Assembly: GCA_022457065.1 (NCBI GenBank)
Contig: JAJGBQ010000002.1
Coordinates: 3,100,001-3,164,000, forward strand
DNA length: 64,000 nt
Direction: 5' to 3'
DNA from: Curvularia sp. ZM96
Taxonomy: Eukaryota > Ascomycota > Dothideomycetes > Pleosporales > Pleosporaceae
Shown: positions 11,176 through 22,193 of the stretch, piece after piece
How positions within the stretch are numbered: position 1 is the stretch's first letter
Layout: each line of letters starts with the position of its first letter
Notes under the pieces: model-generated
What the model was told of the DNA's origin: nothing
What the model saw: the letters and a program-made list of their open reading frames with translations, nothing else
Database searches by the model: none
Translations under genes and position numbers: made by a program

Positions 11176-12423
11176 ATGTACACAAAGACTTTCTCGATCT
11201 TTGCCCTGGCCGGCGCTGCTCAGGCTCACATGAGCTTGTTCTACCCTCCCCCGCTAGGTGGAGCTCCATCCATCAACCCCCAGTCGACCGACCTCGATCC
11301 CGAGTTCAACTTCCCTCTTGGATGCTGCGGCCCCGATGGAGGTGACAGTAGGCCCTCTCCAGGCCTCTGCCGTGGCCACATTGACAAGTTTGATACCGAA
11401 AAAGCCTCCGTCACCTGGCAACCTGGTCAAGACGCCTACTTCCAGCTTACCGACTTTGACTACGACCCAGCCGCGCCCGGTGGTACTCACTCTGGAGGCT
11501 CCTGCCAGGTTGGCTTCTCGGTAGACAAGGGCAAGACTTGGAAGTTGGCTGCCTCATACCACGGAGCCTGTCCCCATGCTACCACTGACGGTTCTCCCGA
11601 GGCTCAGACCTTTGACTTCAAGGTGCCTAACAATATGCCAGAAGGCGACGCCATCTTCATGTGGTTGTGGCTTAATCGCGAACACGAGGCCTTCGAGTCT
11701 TGCGCCAAGGTTCACATTGGAGGAGGAGGATCTAGCGATGGCGATAAGCCTAGCCAGCCTTCTCAGCCAGCACCCCAGCCTGAGGAGCCAGCATACCCTA
11801 CGAACCCGCCCAAGGAGACTCCTCAACCTGAGGCTCCTCAGCAGCCAGGCTATGAGGCTCCTCAGCCTGAGACTCCTCAACCCGAGGCTCCCCAACCTGA
11901 GACTCCACAGCAGCCGGGCTACGAGAAGCCTCCAGCTGCCCCCGTCGTCGTCACCGTCACTACTGTGATCGCGACCACCATCTACCAGACGGCCGAGCCG
12001 ACCCCTGCTCCAGACACCTCCGCCTCCAAGGACAACAACCAATCCTGGAAACGGCGTGCCCACCAGAAAGTCAAGGCCAACACTCGCCGCTACGAGGTCG
12101 ACGGCTCCCGCTGCGACTGTACCCGCGATGAGCTCACCCTCGCTGCCCGCTGCTTCTGCGACTCCACCGACAAGGCCGTCGAGCGCAAGGCTCTCCGCCT
12201 GCACCGCCGCACCTTCTACAAGCGCACTGACGCATGCGATTGGGACACTGCCCCTGCTATGGAGACCTCGTACTACACCATCGACGCTAAGTGCGCTCCA
12301 GGCGCGAAGGATCGGATGCCCGAGAGCGACACGTTTGAGCTTGGCTGGGATGTCCCTTGTGGTGTTGTCGAGGGCGAGAGCGAGTACGAGATTAAGATGT
12401 TTTCTTGCGACATGTACGGTTAA
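11176..12423 (+). CDS. Secreted LPMO-like protein (AA11-related) with C-terminal Cys domain
   Basis: Single exon, 415 aa. A signal peptide of 17 residues ends ...AGAAQA, so the mature protein starts with His18, the first ligand of an LPMO copper histidine brace. The catalytic-type domain runs to about residue 185 and shows PPPLGGAP, FPLGCCGPDGG, then GTHSGGSCQVGFS. That last motif matches the second-His motif of AA11 (HGGGSCQ). Near the domain end is EAFESCAKVHI, where Phe sits at the position of the usual axial Tyr. A Pro/Gln/Glu repeat linker (about 190-255) follows. The last ~100 residues form a separate Cys-rich domain (CDC...CFC...CDW...CAPG...CGV...FSCDMYG). AA11 enzymes oxidatively cleave chitin; chitin or another wall glycan as substrate here is inference. 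Confidence 0.85.
   Translation: MYTKTFSIFALAGAAQAHMSLFYPPPLGGAPSINPQSTDLDPEFNFPLGCCGPDGGDSRPSPGLCRGHIDKFDTEKASVTWQPGQDAYFQLTDFDYDPAAPGGTHSGGSCQVGFSVDKGKTWKLAASYHGACPHATTDGSPEAQTFDFKVPNNMPEGDAIFMWLWLNREHEAFESCAKVHIGGGGSSDGDKPSQPSQPAPQPEEPAYPTNPPKETPQPEAPQQPGYEAPQPETPQPEAPQPETPQQPGYEKPPAAPVVVTVTTVIATTIYQTAEPTPAPDTSASKDNNQSWKRRAHQKVKANTRRYEVDGSRCDCTRDELTLAARCFCDSTDKAVERKALRLHRRTFYKRTDACDWDTAPAMETSYYTIDAKCAPGAKDRMPESDTFELGWDVPCGVVEGESEYEIKMFSCDMYG
11821..11934 (+). repeat. Pro/Gln/Glu linker repeats in LPMO-like gene
   Basis: The coding sequence repeats units of the type PQPE(A/T)P. A longer unit, PQ(Q)PGYE, occurs twice (near 11845 and 11912). This is a flexible linker between the catalytic-type and Cys-rich domains. 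Such tracts vary in length between strains. Confidence 0.85.
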
Positions 12424-13118
12424 AACCGGCGTGTTTGTGTTGTGACGGATGTTACTCCTTTTCTTCTTCATATATATCCCCCTTCTTTTTTTCCCTTCTT
12501 CATCCACTCGTTCGTCATGTTTCACGGACGCTCGGACTCTTTTCTTTTCTCTTCGTCTCCACCACTTCTCATCTGAGTGTGTCTTTGATACTGCGCATGA
12601 TGGAATTGCGCTTGTCTACAGTGTTAGAGGTGTGGCATTGAAGTTTGAATCTTGGCTTTGCAGCTCATGGACAAAAAAGGAAAAATAGGAGGCGTGTGGG
12701 CTTCCTGGCATGGCATCTCCTCATAGAAGAATACATCATGTGTGAGACATTATTCGTAAGGCTGATTATTGTGAACGTGAATCTGTATATTGACTCGTGA
12801 TGTATTTGCTCTTGAAATTTTTGTTTGGCGTAGTAAGAAGCGGTAGCCCTACCCCGCCTCAAGTCGTATGGCGAGGACCTGTTCTGATGTAAAATCATGC
12901 TTTCTGCTACGATTATGTACTAATAGAGAGATCGTGAAGTGTAAAATTCTCCGCGTAGCGAGAACAGCATCGAAGCCAGATTCATCAGCAAGTTAAATTC
13001 GTCAGTCACAGCCAATATGCTTATCATTGGTATCAATACCATGATGTTAATCTAGGATATCATGTACACTTAGCGTGCAGTGACTGATATAATCTCGCCT
13101 GATACCAACTGGAGTATC
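12424..13118. other. Intergenic, convergent 3' flanks
   Basis: About 700 bp between the LPMO-like stop and the end of the minus-strand DUF7587-like gene. The first 150 bases are T/C-rich (probable 3' UTR) and the rest is AT-rich. No gene is seen. Confidence 0.5.
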
Positions 13119-13793
13119 TTAGAAATTTGTATAGGTAATCAGCTCAGGCGGAATGGAAAGCAACGCGAGCCACTCCGATTGCTGAATCGTCCTAGGATCT
13201 AAATGAAATTTTGATCCAACGTCGCTCATAGGCAACATGATTGTATTCGTCGCAGGGTGTATCCGACCAGATAGTACGATTGGACCTTCGGAAAACTGAA
13301 TACAAAGACGATACGGTGTAGTACCAACCATGTTGACCTGAGCTATGGAAACATCTTGATGGCCTTGATCCCGATGGATTAACGCTCGCTTTCGTGCATC
13401 CCCTACCATGTCAGTTACTTTCCATACATGTGCTCTAATTCAATGTACAGAATTGGTCTTACCCAGATTGTTGAAGAGAGATATGAATGGGCTAGGCTCT
13501 GACGGTCTACTTTTCCATTCTAGATGTTCTCGAACTTTTGTTGGGTTAACCCAATGGTTGTAGTCCATCCAGTACTGGCCCTTTGCCACAAAGCCTTCGT
13601 TCCGATCGTGATAAGTAAACGACCTCCTATGTTGAACCCGGTATAGCGGTCTCGGTACCGGCTCGATAGTACTCATACCTGCGAAAAGATCTCTTTGTAA
13701 CATACAAGCAAAACTTACGAGAAACATAAGCTGACAACAACACAAGAGCAAGGCGAGCGGGGTAGATGCCAAGAGCTTGATCAGCAGGAAGGG
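13119..13793 (-). CDS. DUF7587-like protein, 5' end unresolved
   Basis: Three exons fit in frame on minus: 13793-13719, 13678-13463 and 13402-13119. Introns are 40 bp (GTAAGT..GCAG) and 60 bp (GTAAG..GGTAG). The central segment, with PLYRVQH, then YWMDYNHWVNPTKVREHL, then EPSPFISLFNN, matches the fungal DUF7587 domain, which often sits in uncharacterised proteins. I could not place a start codon. The frame upstream reaches a plausible small exon ending at about 13884 (donor GTATGT), but that frame meets a TAG a few codons earlier. A Lys/Arg-rich open frame at 14109-13900 may be another exon or debris. It lies only ~360 bases downstream of the HET gene stop on the same strand. Either a complex 5' end or a decapitated pseudogene is possible. 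Confidence 0.5.
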
Positions 13794-14150
13794 CTGGCAA
13801 TCCCGCATTGCAAGAAGCGAACACCAATATTCAATAAAGACGAATATCAAAGGTGATCATTATGTTGTGCTGGCGTTACATACCGATGGTAATGAGGCTC
13901 TATAAGCAGCTGCCGTAACTATCTACTTCATAGCACCTCTCGCTCCCAATCGTTTGCTCCATTGGAGTTATCGTTGCGTCTAATATAGTAGTGGTCACAT
14001 CACTCTTACTGCGTTTCGCAATTTCTACTGTGGCTTCCTCCGAATCCTGACTTGCCCTCTTGCGTTTTGAGTCAGACTTCGTCACAGTAGCTTCAGCTGA
14101 AATCAACACAAACGAAACACTTCCAAGTCCCTAGACTCTCCACTAGTATA

Positions 14151-16412
14151 TTAACCCAGCGTCACCTCAACCGGCCCACTCGCATGCGCCTCCCAAACCA
14201 CCTTCGGCACCCACCCACACGCAACCCTATACGCGACGCCCTCCCTGCGCTGAACCCAAAGTACATTGTAAAACTCGCACGTCGCCTCCGGGGCCGCCGG
14301 CTCATCGCGCCTCCTCGCTTCCACCAGCATGTCCAGGCACTTCTTCCTGGCCTGGTGCCAGGATTTCTGTTCAAATCGCATACGGTACTCGTCTCCATAC
14401 GCTGACAACACATCGTGATTCCTTGCCATATCCTCCTGTGTCAGTTTCTCTGCCTCGGTGTCCAGCGCATCGACATCGGATACAACGCGGCTCTCCGTCT
14501 CTTTTGCTACATCCGCGTCAAAGACCATGGGTAGATCGCAGAGCAGCGCGCGGCGCTGGAATCGTGTGAGCGGCGGTGTAGCAAAAGGAATCAGTTTTCC
14601 TTCGTTGCCGTAGGTGTAGAAGATTTGTCTGTGAGTAAATACGTCCCATTCGATTGTGTATTCTAGATCTGCGGCTTTGGCGCTGCCGGTGGAGATGGCG
14701 ATGAGCTCGACGGGCTCGTGCGGGTTCAGCTTGTCGTTGTTCATGAGGCGGAGGAGACCCGCGAACAGGCCGTTTGGCTGCTGTAGGACGAGGATGGGAG
14801 GGATTTTGCCGTCTCGAGGCCCGAGGGCGAACATCCGGTCTTGCCAGACGGAGACTTTGGAGGCGCCCCAGCTTATGAGGGATTGGGGCTTCAGGGGCCG
14901 CATTACGGATGCGATGGGGAGTTTGGCGGTGGTGGTTTGGAAGACGAGGTGTGGTGTTGTGGTGAGTTTGGGTTGTGATGAGGCATCGAGGGATAGTGGT
15001 ATGGGGTGCTTGAAGGATACCTCACGATCTTTCGCATGGCTGAAACGTAGAGAGTCTTTACGAAGTACACCGTGGGCATGCCAGTCTCCTAGGACGAGTG
15101 TGTCGGGTAAGCCTGACAGACTGACGTGTTTATCAAACACCTTCGGCTCGGGTATCACCTCGGACTGGCCTTCCTCGTTAGACAAGTGCCACTCAACCAA
15201 GTTCCGTGTTTGCCAACTGCGTGACCGATTGTTGATTTTTGGGTCATCGATATAAGCTAAGCCTGAGCGAAGGCTTTCCGGGTCGACATAACACTGCCAT
15301 CCGCACCATGCCCATGACGGGAGACTGGATACGGCTCCGGACATAGTTGAAGGTTGATCTCGATCAACGCGGCGCTTGGCAGTCTCAAAAGGTTGCCATA
15401 GTAGAACGTGGTCTAGGAACATGGTCGGAATCCCCGATACAAATTTCCCCGGGAATGATCTGGACAAGGCGCTCAAAACACCCGAAATGCCCAAAAGCGC
15501 GTCTTGGGGATAGGAAAAGTCTCTTCCGTTGTACGGGCAGATGAGATCAATGTAGAAGCCAAAGTCAGGCCACCATCGAGTCGCAAACCGTTGGCCCATG
15601 TCTGTAGTGACTGATGTGGTTTTGTAGTCGTGACCAGGCTTGAGATCCGCACCGTCCCACAGGCAGCGCTGGCAATCCCAGAAGATGCCTTTGTCGGTGA
15701 ACATGACGGCTCTTTTGCACAGTATCTGCTCTTGATATGTCCATCCTCTTGTCGCCCACCGCGATGCTCTCAGAACTTCGTATCGACCATCCATGACACG
15801 AACGATATTGTCCTGGGTCAGCTGAGATGGCCCTAAGTAATTATACATGATGTTGAAGCTTGGCCATTCTGAAGCTTGGTCGCTCTGGTACATGACGTCC
15901 GGCGCAGCAGCGACAATAGTGAGATACGCTCCTGCATATATCCTGTCCATCCTGGTAACTTGATCGAGCGTCCCCGCGTCATTTTGTAGAATGCAAAGGC
16001 GATCGACCCAGATATATCGCTCGTTCAATGCGACCGTCATCCTGATAGCATGTTTAATCACACCCGGAAGGAGTTCTGCGACAGCGGCGGTGGAAAAGCA
16101 TCCCGGTGTCTGGAGCTCCGCTATGCTCTCACCATCTAGAAGTAAACTGCGTGGTGACAGCGTGGAGCTATCCCGGGTTTCTGGCCAAGTATAGCTCAGG
16201 GCCAGGTAACGATCAGCAGAGCTTCCGGATACGAGACACTGCTCCTGGGTGTCGATGAGCCATACTGGCACATCTTCTTGCGGTTGCTGAGAGAGTGGTT
16301 TAGGAACACAAGTATCGCTGTGTGTTGAGTCACACGCATCTATCCATTCGCGAATGCGAGAGGCATAGCTGGGTTTGCTGCTTTGAGGGGGAAATATTGA
16401 TGCGGTTTCCAT
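14151..16412 (-). CDS. HET domain protein (heterokaryon incompatibility type)
   Basis: Single exon, 753 aa, ATG at 16412. The HET domain occupies about residues 60-235, and its three signature blocks are visible: YLALSYTWPE, then YIWVDRLCILQND, then SRWATRGWTYQEQIL. HET domains drive cell death when genetically different hyphae fuse, and most fungal genomes carry dozens, usually with unknown partners. The region after about 300 has no named domain. The C-terminal ~100 residues are rich in charged residues and end in GWVPKVVWEA. No STAND/NACHT module is fused. The function as an incompatibility determinant is inferred from the domain only. Confidence 0.92.
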   Translation of the reverse strand: METASIFPPQSSKPSYASRIREWIDACDSTHSDTCVPKPLSQQPQEDVPVWLIDTQEQCLVSGSSADRYLALSYTWPETRDSSTLSPRSLLLDGESIAELQTPGCFSTAAVAELLPGVIKHAIRMTVALNERYIWVDRLCILQNDAGTLDQVTRMDRIYAGAYLTIVAAAPDVMYQSDQASEWPSFNIMYNYLGPSQLTQDNIVRVMDGRYEVLRASRWATRGWTYQEQILCKRAVMFTDKGIFWDCQRCLWDGADLKPGHDYKTTSVTTDMGQRFATRWWPDFGFYIDLICPYNGRDFSYPQDALLGISGVLSALSRSFPGKFVSGIPTMFLDHVLLWQPFETAKRRVDRDQPSTMSGAVSSLPSWAWCGWQCYVDPESLRSGLAYIDDPKINNRSRSWQTRNLVEWHLSNEEGQSEVIPEPKVFDKHVSLSGLPDTLVLGDWHAHGVLRKDSLRFSHAKDREVSFKHPIPLSLDASSQPKLTTTPHLVFQTTTAKLPIASVMRPLKPQSLISWGASKVSVWQDRMFALGPRDGKIPPILVLQQPNGLFAGLLRLMNNDKLNPHEPVELIAISTGSAKAADLEYTIEWDVFTHRQIFYTYGNEGKLIPFATPPLTRFQRRALLCDLPMVFDADVAKETESRVVSDVDALDTEAEKLTQEDMARNHDVLSAYGDEYRMRFEQKSWHQARKKCLDMLVEARRRDEPAAPEATCEFYNVLWVQRREGVAYRVACGWVPKVVWEAHASGPVEVTLG

Positions 16413-17749
16413 GAGGATTTACAAAGGATTAGCCTGGAAATGCAGAGCCGACACCGTCTGCATGATGTATTGCCAGAGTGGGTTCTGCACCAGATATAGC
16501 AGTTTCCCTGTCAAGATAATAAATAGATTGCAGCTTGATTCTCCCTAACCCATGTGCCGATGCCAAGGCGTGGCTGGATCTTAGTTGAGGAGAAAGCCGT
16601 CGGTCTAGCTGTTTTGCGTTGGGATTTGTCCAGCTGAGATTCTCCCGTTGCAGTATCCTGGGGTAGCAAAACGCCAGATAAGCGCCACTACGCGCTCAGT
16701 TACCGCGTGCCCTTGACCTAAGCCGAGCCGTCCCTCTGAGGAGCGGGATACGATACGTAGTGAGTTAGTCGGTTTATTTATTCTTGGAGCTGTCATTCGT
16801 CTAGGCTTAAGTTTCCGGTGAATAGATAGGTGATTGCTTGGTCGCGACGAATGGCCTGGGGCAGCGTTGTCGAGGCCTGCAATACTGTTTTGTATGGTTT
16901 CCCCCAAAGGTTGAAAAGGAGAACTTGTACACACATCTTCGTGGGAAGTGATAGCGTCATAATTCCAGAGTTATGACCACAAATTTAACCACAACAGTTG
17001 TAGAGACGAGAGAACAAAAGAGTAGAGTAAGGTTGCATGATTGTTTGTTATCAGTGTCCGTGCGTTATCATCTACACCAGCGACCGCGCCCTTCACCTTC
17101 ACTGCCAAAAAAGTAAAAAAAGAAAATAACATTTTTTTACTATTTATCAACCCTCTCTTCCAACTTCTGACATTCTCCAGAATCGAACCCTCTGTGACTA
17201 ACCCATCAATCCACTCCCCTCAGCTCTTAGAGGCTGTGGATGGTCTCCTTAGCTTCTGTGACACTGGGTTATAAGATGCTCCTACGATCTGTCAGCAGTC
17301 TCATAAGATATCATCAGATCCCTACGATCTGTTAGCAGTTTCAATGAATTCTTTGTTTGGAACCCAGTGTCGTGCCAGGAGACCACCCAACTTACGCCGA
17401 GAGGAGAGGATTGATGGTAGGATGCGGTATTTTGTAGTATTTATGGTGCATGGCAAAGGGGATTAAGCAATGAGAACAGTAGTGAGAGCCGAGTATAGGT
17501 GCGTTTGCGTTTGTAGACATGACGCGATAGCGGAACAGCAAACACCTTCATCACAAGACAATGCCGAGGTGCGCACTCAGAAACAACAAAATAGTATTCA
17601 ACTGTGTTTATTCTTTCATAAATTACGGACATGGCAACGAAAGACAGATGCGTATGATACAGACAGACACATTGGGAACCATCTCGCTCACCATATATCC
17701 ACATCCAATCATAACAATTTCATCCTAACACGACTTGACCTGGAATGCT
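16413..17749. other. Intergenic with a small hairpin element
   Basis: About 1.3 kb with no convincing gene. It contains the inverted-repeat element at 17241-17385, described separately, and an AT-rich stretch near 17110-17150. The right end is the 3' flank of the carboxypeptidase gene. Confidence 0.5.
17241..17385. repeat. Inverted repeat with nested direct repeats
   Basis: Outer arms tggtctcct (17241-17249) and aggagacca (17377-17385) are perfect reverse complements. Inner arms acactgggtt (17261-17270) and aacccagtgt (17361-17370) are also perfect. Inside lie two direct copies of cctacgatctg(t/c)(c/t)agcagt, at 17281-17299 and 17321-17339, with one mismatch. This could be a MITE-like remnant or a structured RNA or DNA site. 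No target-site duplication or transposase is evident. Confidence 0.65.
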
Positions 17750-19440
17750 CTATGATGACTTCCAGAACTCACCGCCCAACCACCTGTTGAGCATCTCGAG
17801 GGAAGCCTCAGGCTGATCGTATGGGACCATGTGGCCACCAGCGTGGAGCTTCAAGAAGGTGAAGTTACCGCTGGACTTGACCTGGCCGACAGTCTTGCCA
17901 TCGCCATCAATCTTGAAGTCCTTCATCTCGGCCTTGTTGTAGTCCTTGGCACCGGGCCACTCAAGGGCCTCAGTCCAAGCCTTGTTACCGAGCCAGTTGC
18001 AAATGTAGTCGGCATCACCGGCGTAGATGAGGACGGGGATCTCAGAAAGGATACTGGGGACAACGCGGTGGAAGGGCTTCATCCAGTCACCCTGGAGCAA
18101 GAAGTTGCGGTTGATGTCAAAGTTGCAAGACTCGTAGTTGGAGACCTCGGCACCGACGGCCTTCATGACCTCCTTCTTGTTGAGGTAGCCCTGGATCCAG
18201 TCAAGCTCGTCGTAGCAGAGCGAGTTGCTACCGCAGGGCTTGCGAACATCGTAGACGTTCTGGCCAGTGCGCTGGTAAGGGCCAATCATGGCGTTGTTGC
18301 AGTAGATGGAGGCAGGGACACAAGACCAAACAGACTCGGAGTTGTAGCAGTTCTCGATGAGGCTGGCGCAACGGGGGTAGGCGTTGTCCATAGCCTTGCA
18401 CTGAGACTCGTCGAGGACAGCAGGCCAGCCACCCTCACCGCAGGCCATGGGGCGGTAGTACTCGTACTGAGTAAGACCGTCGGTCAGACCGTTACCGATG
18501 AGAATGGACTGGAGGTTGATGTTGCGCTTCTTGTGAGAAAGAATCTCAGAGGCAAAGACAGGGATGTAGTGGCCAGCGTAAGACTCGCCGGAGATGTGGA
18601 AGCTCTGGTGCGAGTACTCAGGGAACTGCTTGAAGAAGAGAGTGAGCAGGGCGTAGATGTCCTTGCCAGCGGCGACAGTGTTGCTCACTGAGCCGCTCGA
18701 GTATGAGTATCCGACGTTAACGGGCTGGTCGAGGAAGATGACTGAGGCGTTGGCGTTCCACGAGTAGGGGTTGTGCTTGATCTTCTGGTCCTTGGTGATG
18801 GAGGCGGGACCGAGCTCCATGAACAGACCCGTCAGCGAAGAGCAGCCGGGTCCGCCGTTGAGCCAGAGGACAACGGGGTCGTTCTTGGGGTCGTTTCGCG
18901 ACTCAAAGAACCCTGCGATGCGTTAGATACAGTGGCGATGGGCCAGGGGCCATTGGGGTACTCACAGTAGAACAGGTGCTTGTCCTCCTCCTCATCGTCG
19001 AGGTAGCCAGAGTACTGCTTGACCTTGTCGACGCCGAGGACGCTGGGGTCCACCTTCTTGGCCCTCAGGCTGTACTGCTCGAGCCTGCCGTCAATCTCGC
19101 GCTCCTTCTCGCCGTTCTCGTTCTCGACCCAGACGCTCTGGATGTCGGCGCCCTTGACAATGTGGTCCCACTCGCTGTCTTGCTTGCGAGTGTGAGGCTT
19201 GGGGGGAGAGAAGAAGGCGGCCTTCTCGAAGCTCTCGGGGAACATCATGGCGACCTCGTCCCAGATGGCGCGCGCCTCGCCGGTGAGCGATTTGAGGCTC
19301 TCCTCGAGATTGTGCATTCCCTTTGCGAATGACGACTCCTTGAGCTCGCTGAAGGAGTCAGGGAACTTGAGGACCTGCTGCTGCTGGGGCGCAACAGCAG
19401 CGGCTGCTCCAATGAGCAGTGCCGAGGTGGCTACCTTCAT
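17750..19440 (-). CDS. cpyA: Vacuolar carboxypeptidase Y
   Basis: Two exons, 19440-18966 and 18912-17750, with a 53-bp intron (GTGAGT..GCAG, branch CTAACG). The product is 545 aa. It is a serine carboxypeptidase (peptidase family S10) that trims C-terminal residues in the vacuole. A signal peptide ([17 protein letters not shown]) is followed by a ~125-residue propeptide. The mature part has [11 protein letters not shown] (oxyanion region), the nucleophile Ser in [10 protein letters not shown] (~residue 269), the Asp region [11 protein letters not shown] (~457) and the catalytic His in [12 protein letters not shown] (~519). The Trp joined across the splice gives FYWFFESRND, which confirms the junction. 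The gene is divergent from the Sdo1 gene. Confidence 0.95.
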
Positions 19441-20053
19441 GGTGGCGGGTGTGCTAAGCTTCCGGAGCTGTAGCTGTAGGTGATGGAAGAGCAAAGGATG
19501 CTTCTGTGAGGGGAGAAGCAAGGGAGGATGGATGGGGGAGAAGGAGGGATGGAGTGTGGAGAGAGAGGGAGAGATGGTTAAGAGGTGATGGACAGGCGTG
19601 GGATAGGTCGTGCGGAGAGCAGCCGCTTGTCCAGGCAACGGAGCATGACGCGCACCCCCGAAGCTTATCAGAGAGGCTGGCGCGTCCGAGCTCGTCCATC
19701 ACATGGGCTTAGCGTTTCACGATAGTGCCATCCGCGGGGACAGGACGCGAGATGCCCCTGGCAGACACGTCAAAGACATCATCACCATGGCTCGCTCTTC
19801 CGGCCGGCAATGTTGGGGCGCGTTTCCGTGGCGGCGTCGGCCATGTCCAGCGCGGCCTGCAGCATGTAGTATGGCCGGGACCTGCATGACCCCAATCGGG
19901 CCTAGCGCGCGTTCGAATCATCCTGAGTGAGGCCTATGTCATCCGTGGAGAAGCGCCCCCACCAAAAATGCCATCCAACTTTTATATCGTGCGCCCGACA
20001 CCAGCACGCCGCCCACAACGACTCCCCACAGACCCTGCATATAGACCGCCATC
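19441..20053. promoter_or_regulatory. Divergent intergenic region, cpyA / sdo1
   Basis: About 610 bp lies between the two start codons of oppositely transcribed genes, so both promoters lie here. The half next to cpyA is purine-rich on plus (pyrimidine-rich leader on the coding strand). No TATA box or named operator could be assigned. Confidence 0.5.
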
Positions 20054-21018
20054 ATGCCTGTCGGGATCAAGACGCCGTCGAACCAGATCAAGCTGACCAA
20101 CGTGTCGCTGGTGCGCATGAAAAAGGGTGCGTTCACCCCGCCAAGCCCCATGTCTACTCCGCAGCACGCTCACAATCTACCACAGGCAAGAAGCGCTTCG
20201 AAATCGCGTGCTACAAGAACAAGGTCCTCGAGTGGCGCAACAAGGTCGAAAAGGACCTCTCCAATGTCCTGCAGATCGAAAACGTCTTCCTCAACGTCTC
20301 CAAGGGCCAGGTCGCCCCCAAAGCCGACCTCGAAAAAGCCTTTCCCAAGAAGTCGCTCGAGGAAATCATTACTGATATACTGGATCATGGAGAACTGCAA
20401 GTAGGCGAGAAGGAGCGCAATGCTGAGCTGGAGAGAACCAAGAATGAGGTCATCGACATTGTATCCGGAAAGCTAGTCGATCCCAAGACGAAGCGCGTGT
20501 ACACCACCGGCATGATTGAGAAGGCGCTGGATCAGCTGAGCTCAGCAGCAGCATCACAGCAGGGCGAAAAGGACAAGGGCGAGGCCAACGAGGATGGCGA
20601 GGAAAAGGCAAAGGCAAAGGAACTGCCAAAGTGGACCGGCATCGTCACCAACAAGTCAGCCAAATCACAAGCGCTGTTCGCCATGAAGGCGCTCATTGCC
20701 CACCAGCCCATCCCCGTCGCTCGTATGCAGATGAAGCTGCGCGTTACGTGTCCGACCTCCGTCCTTAAACAGGGCATCAAGACTGCGCCCAAAGCGCAAG
20801 CCGACGCCGACGACAAGGGCACAACAGGCACAGTCAAGGATGCCATACTCGGCTTCATGGAAAAGGTCGAGAGCCAAGACACAATAGGCGCCGAGTGGGA
20901 GGCTGTAGGCCTTGTTGAGCCCGGTGCATTCAAGGGCCTCAATGAGCTGATTGAGGGCCAAACCAAAGGACGAGGCAATGTCGAAGTTCTAGAAATGGCG
21001 GTTGGCGCCGACGATTGA
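20054..21018 (+). CDS. SDO1: Ribosome maturation protein SDO1/SBDS
   Basis: Two exons, 20054-20126 and 20186-21018, with a 59-bp intron (GTGCGT..CACAG). The product is 301 aa. SBDS family proteins act with the GTPase Efl1 to release Tif6/eIF6 from pre-60S subunits. The N-terminal FYSH domain is clear (IKLTNVSLVRMKKGKKRFEI, then WRNKVEKDLSNVLQ). The central helical domain carries YTTGMIEKALDQL, and the third domain starts near KWTGIVTNKSAKSQAL. It is longer than yeast Sdo1 (about 250 aa) because of a Glu/Lys-rich linker near residues 160-180 and a C-terminal extension. The splice restores KKGKKRF, as expected for the family. Confidence 0.94.
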
Positions 21019-22193
21019 TCGAGTGGAGACACGTCTTCCCAGCACGCGCCGCGCATGGTCCTCGCCATCACGTGCTGAAGTTCCACCACCAGAAGAGGAA
21101 ACGGCCTGTCCGAGGGAACGGTGGGTCGGTTGCCCATTGGGCGACGCCCTCGAACCGAAACGTGCATGGACTTGTACGGTCTGCAAGGGCAGCATGGCAC
21201 CCATAGTCCACCGCTCCTTTGCCTGCCTCACTCTGCAGCATACACACCGGAACCATGCACAGCTCCAGTGCACGGTTCCGCGGCAGTCGGGCCTTTGCCA
21301 CGCAGCGATAAGCACTGCGGTGCACACCGGACCCTTTGCATGTCTTTGAGTCCTGAAGCTTGGAGCAAAGGAAATCGACGCTTTCCACGATCGCTGTTCA
21401 CGCATCTGGAAAACTTCATGTAGAAGCGTAATCAAAACACCATCATGCATCATGTCTTGAGTTCAGTGCCTGAAAGAGAGAAACAAATCAAACCGTGTAC
21501 GTGAAGTAGTTACTCACTGAACCCTACCGATCACTTGTACACCACATGCCCTCCAAGTATAAGTTACTAACACGTGATATCGACACGCCCAACTATAATC
21601 TTATGCCTTCTTTTCTCACACGAACCAGACAATCTCGATAGTTCCGAAGCATTATGAAACCTAGATACGCAACGTTGAGCTATCTCGTGTGAAAAAAAAC
21701 CCCCCAAAAGTTAATAAGGTAATCAAGCCAGTCTTGTTACTACTTCATGCCTGTCCTCAGGCCTGCTGCGAATATGCGAGAACATGTATTCACTATATTC
21801 TTGATTTATCAATATGTCGGGACCATTCTTAGACAAACTACTCACATTTATCGGTGCTCTTTGTCTTTCTCGCCGTAAAATCTCATCTTAGTCAAGTGCG
21901 ATTGGAGATTCACAGTCTTCTTCATGAGCTAGATAAACAAGAGCCAAAACTCCTAGAGCTATCATAATTGTGTATCATCATTCTCAACAAGCCCTAAACA
22001 ATCGTTGCTATAACGTTCAGCGAAAGCTGTAATCCGATACTCAAGTTCTTTGGCTATCACCACCCCAATATCTAACAGTAGTTGCTTTACAGCGCTTTCA
22101 ACTACAATGCACACCATTTCTTTGAGTATAGAACCCTTCTCTTCTAGACACGAAGTTAGCAGCTACGAAACTAGCCTCTAAGATTAAAGTACT
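21019..22193. other. Intergenic
   Basis: About 1.2 kb. The first ~450 bases contain chance frames on both strands, and the rest is AT-rich with short homopolymers (near 21690). No gene is recognised. Confidence 0.5.

Noticed and set aside
11554..12525. Minus-strand frame of 323 codons opposite the LPMO-like gene
   Set aside because: It is an antisense shadow of biased codon use (Leu/Arg/Val rich) over a gene with clear domains.
17831..18691. Plus-strand frame of 286 codons opposite carboxypeptidase Y
   Set aside because: It is an antisense shadow; the minus strand has complete S10 motifs.
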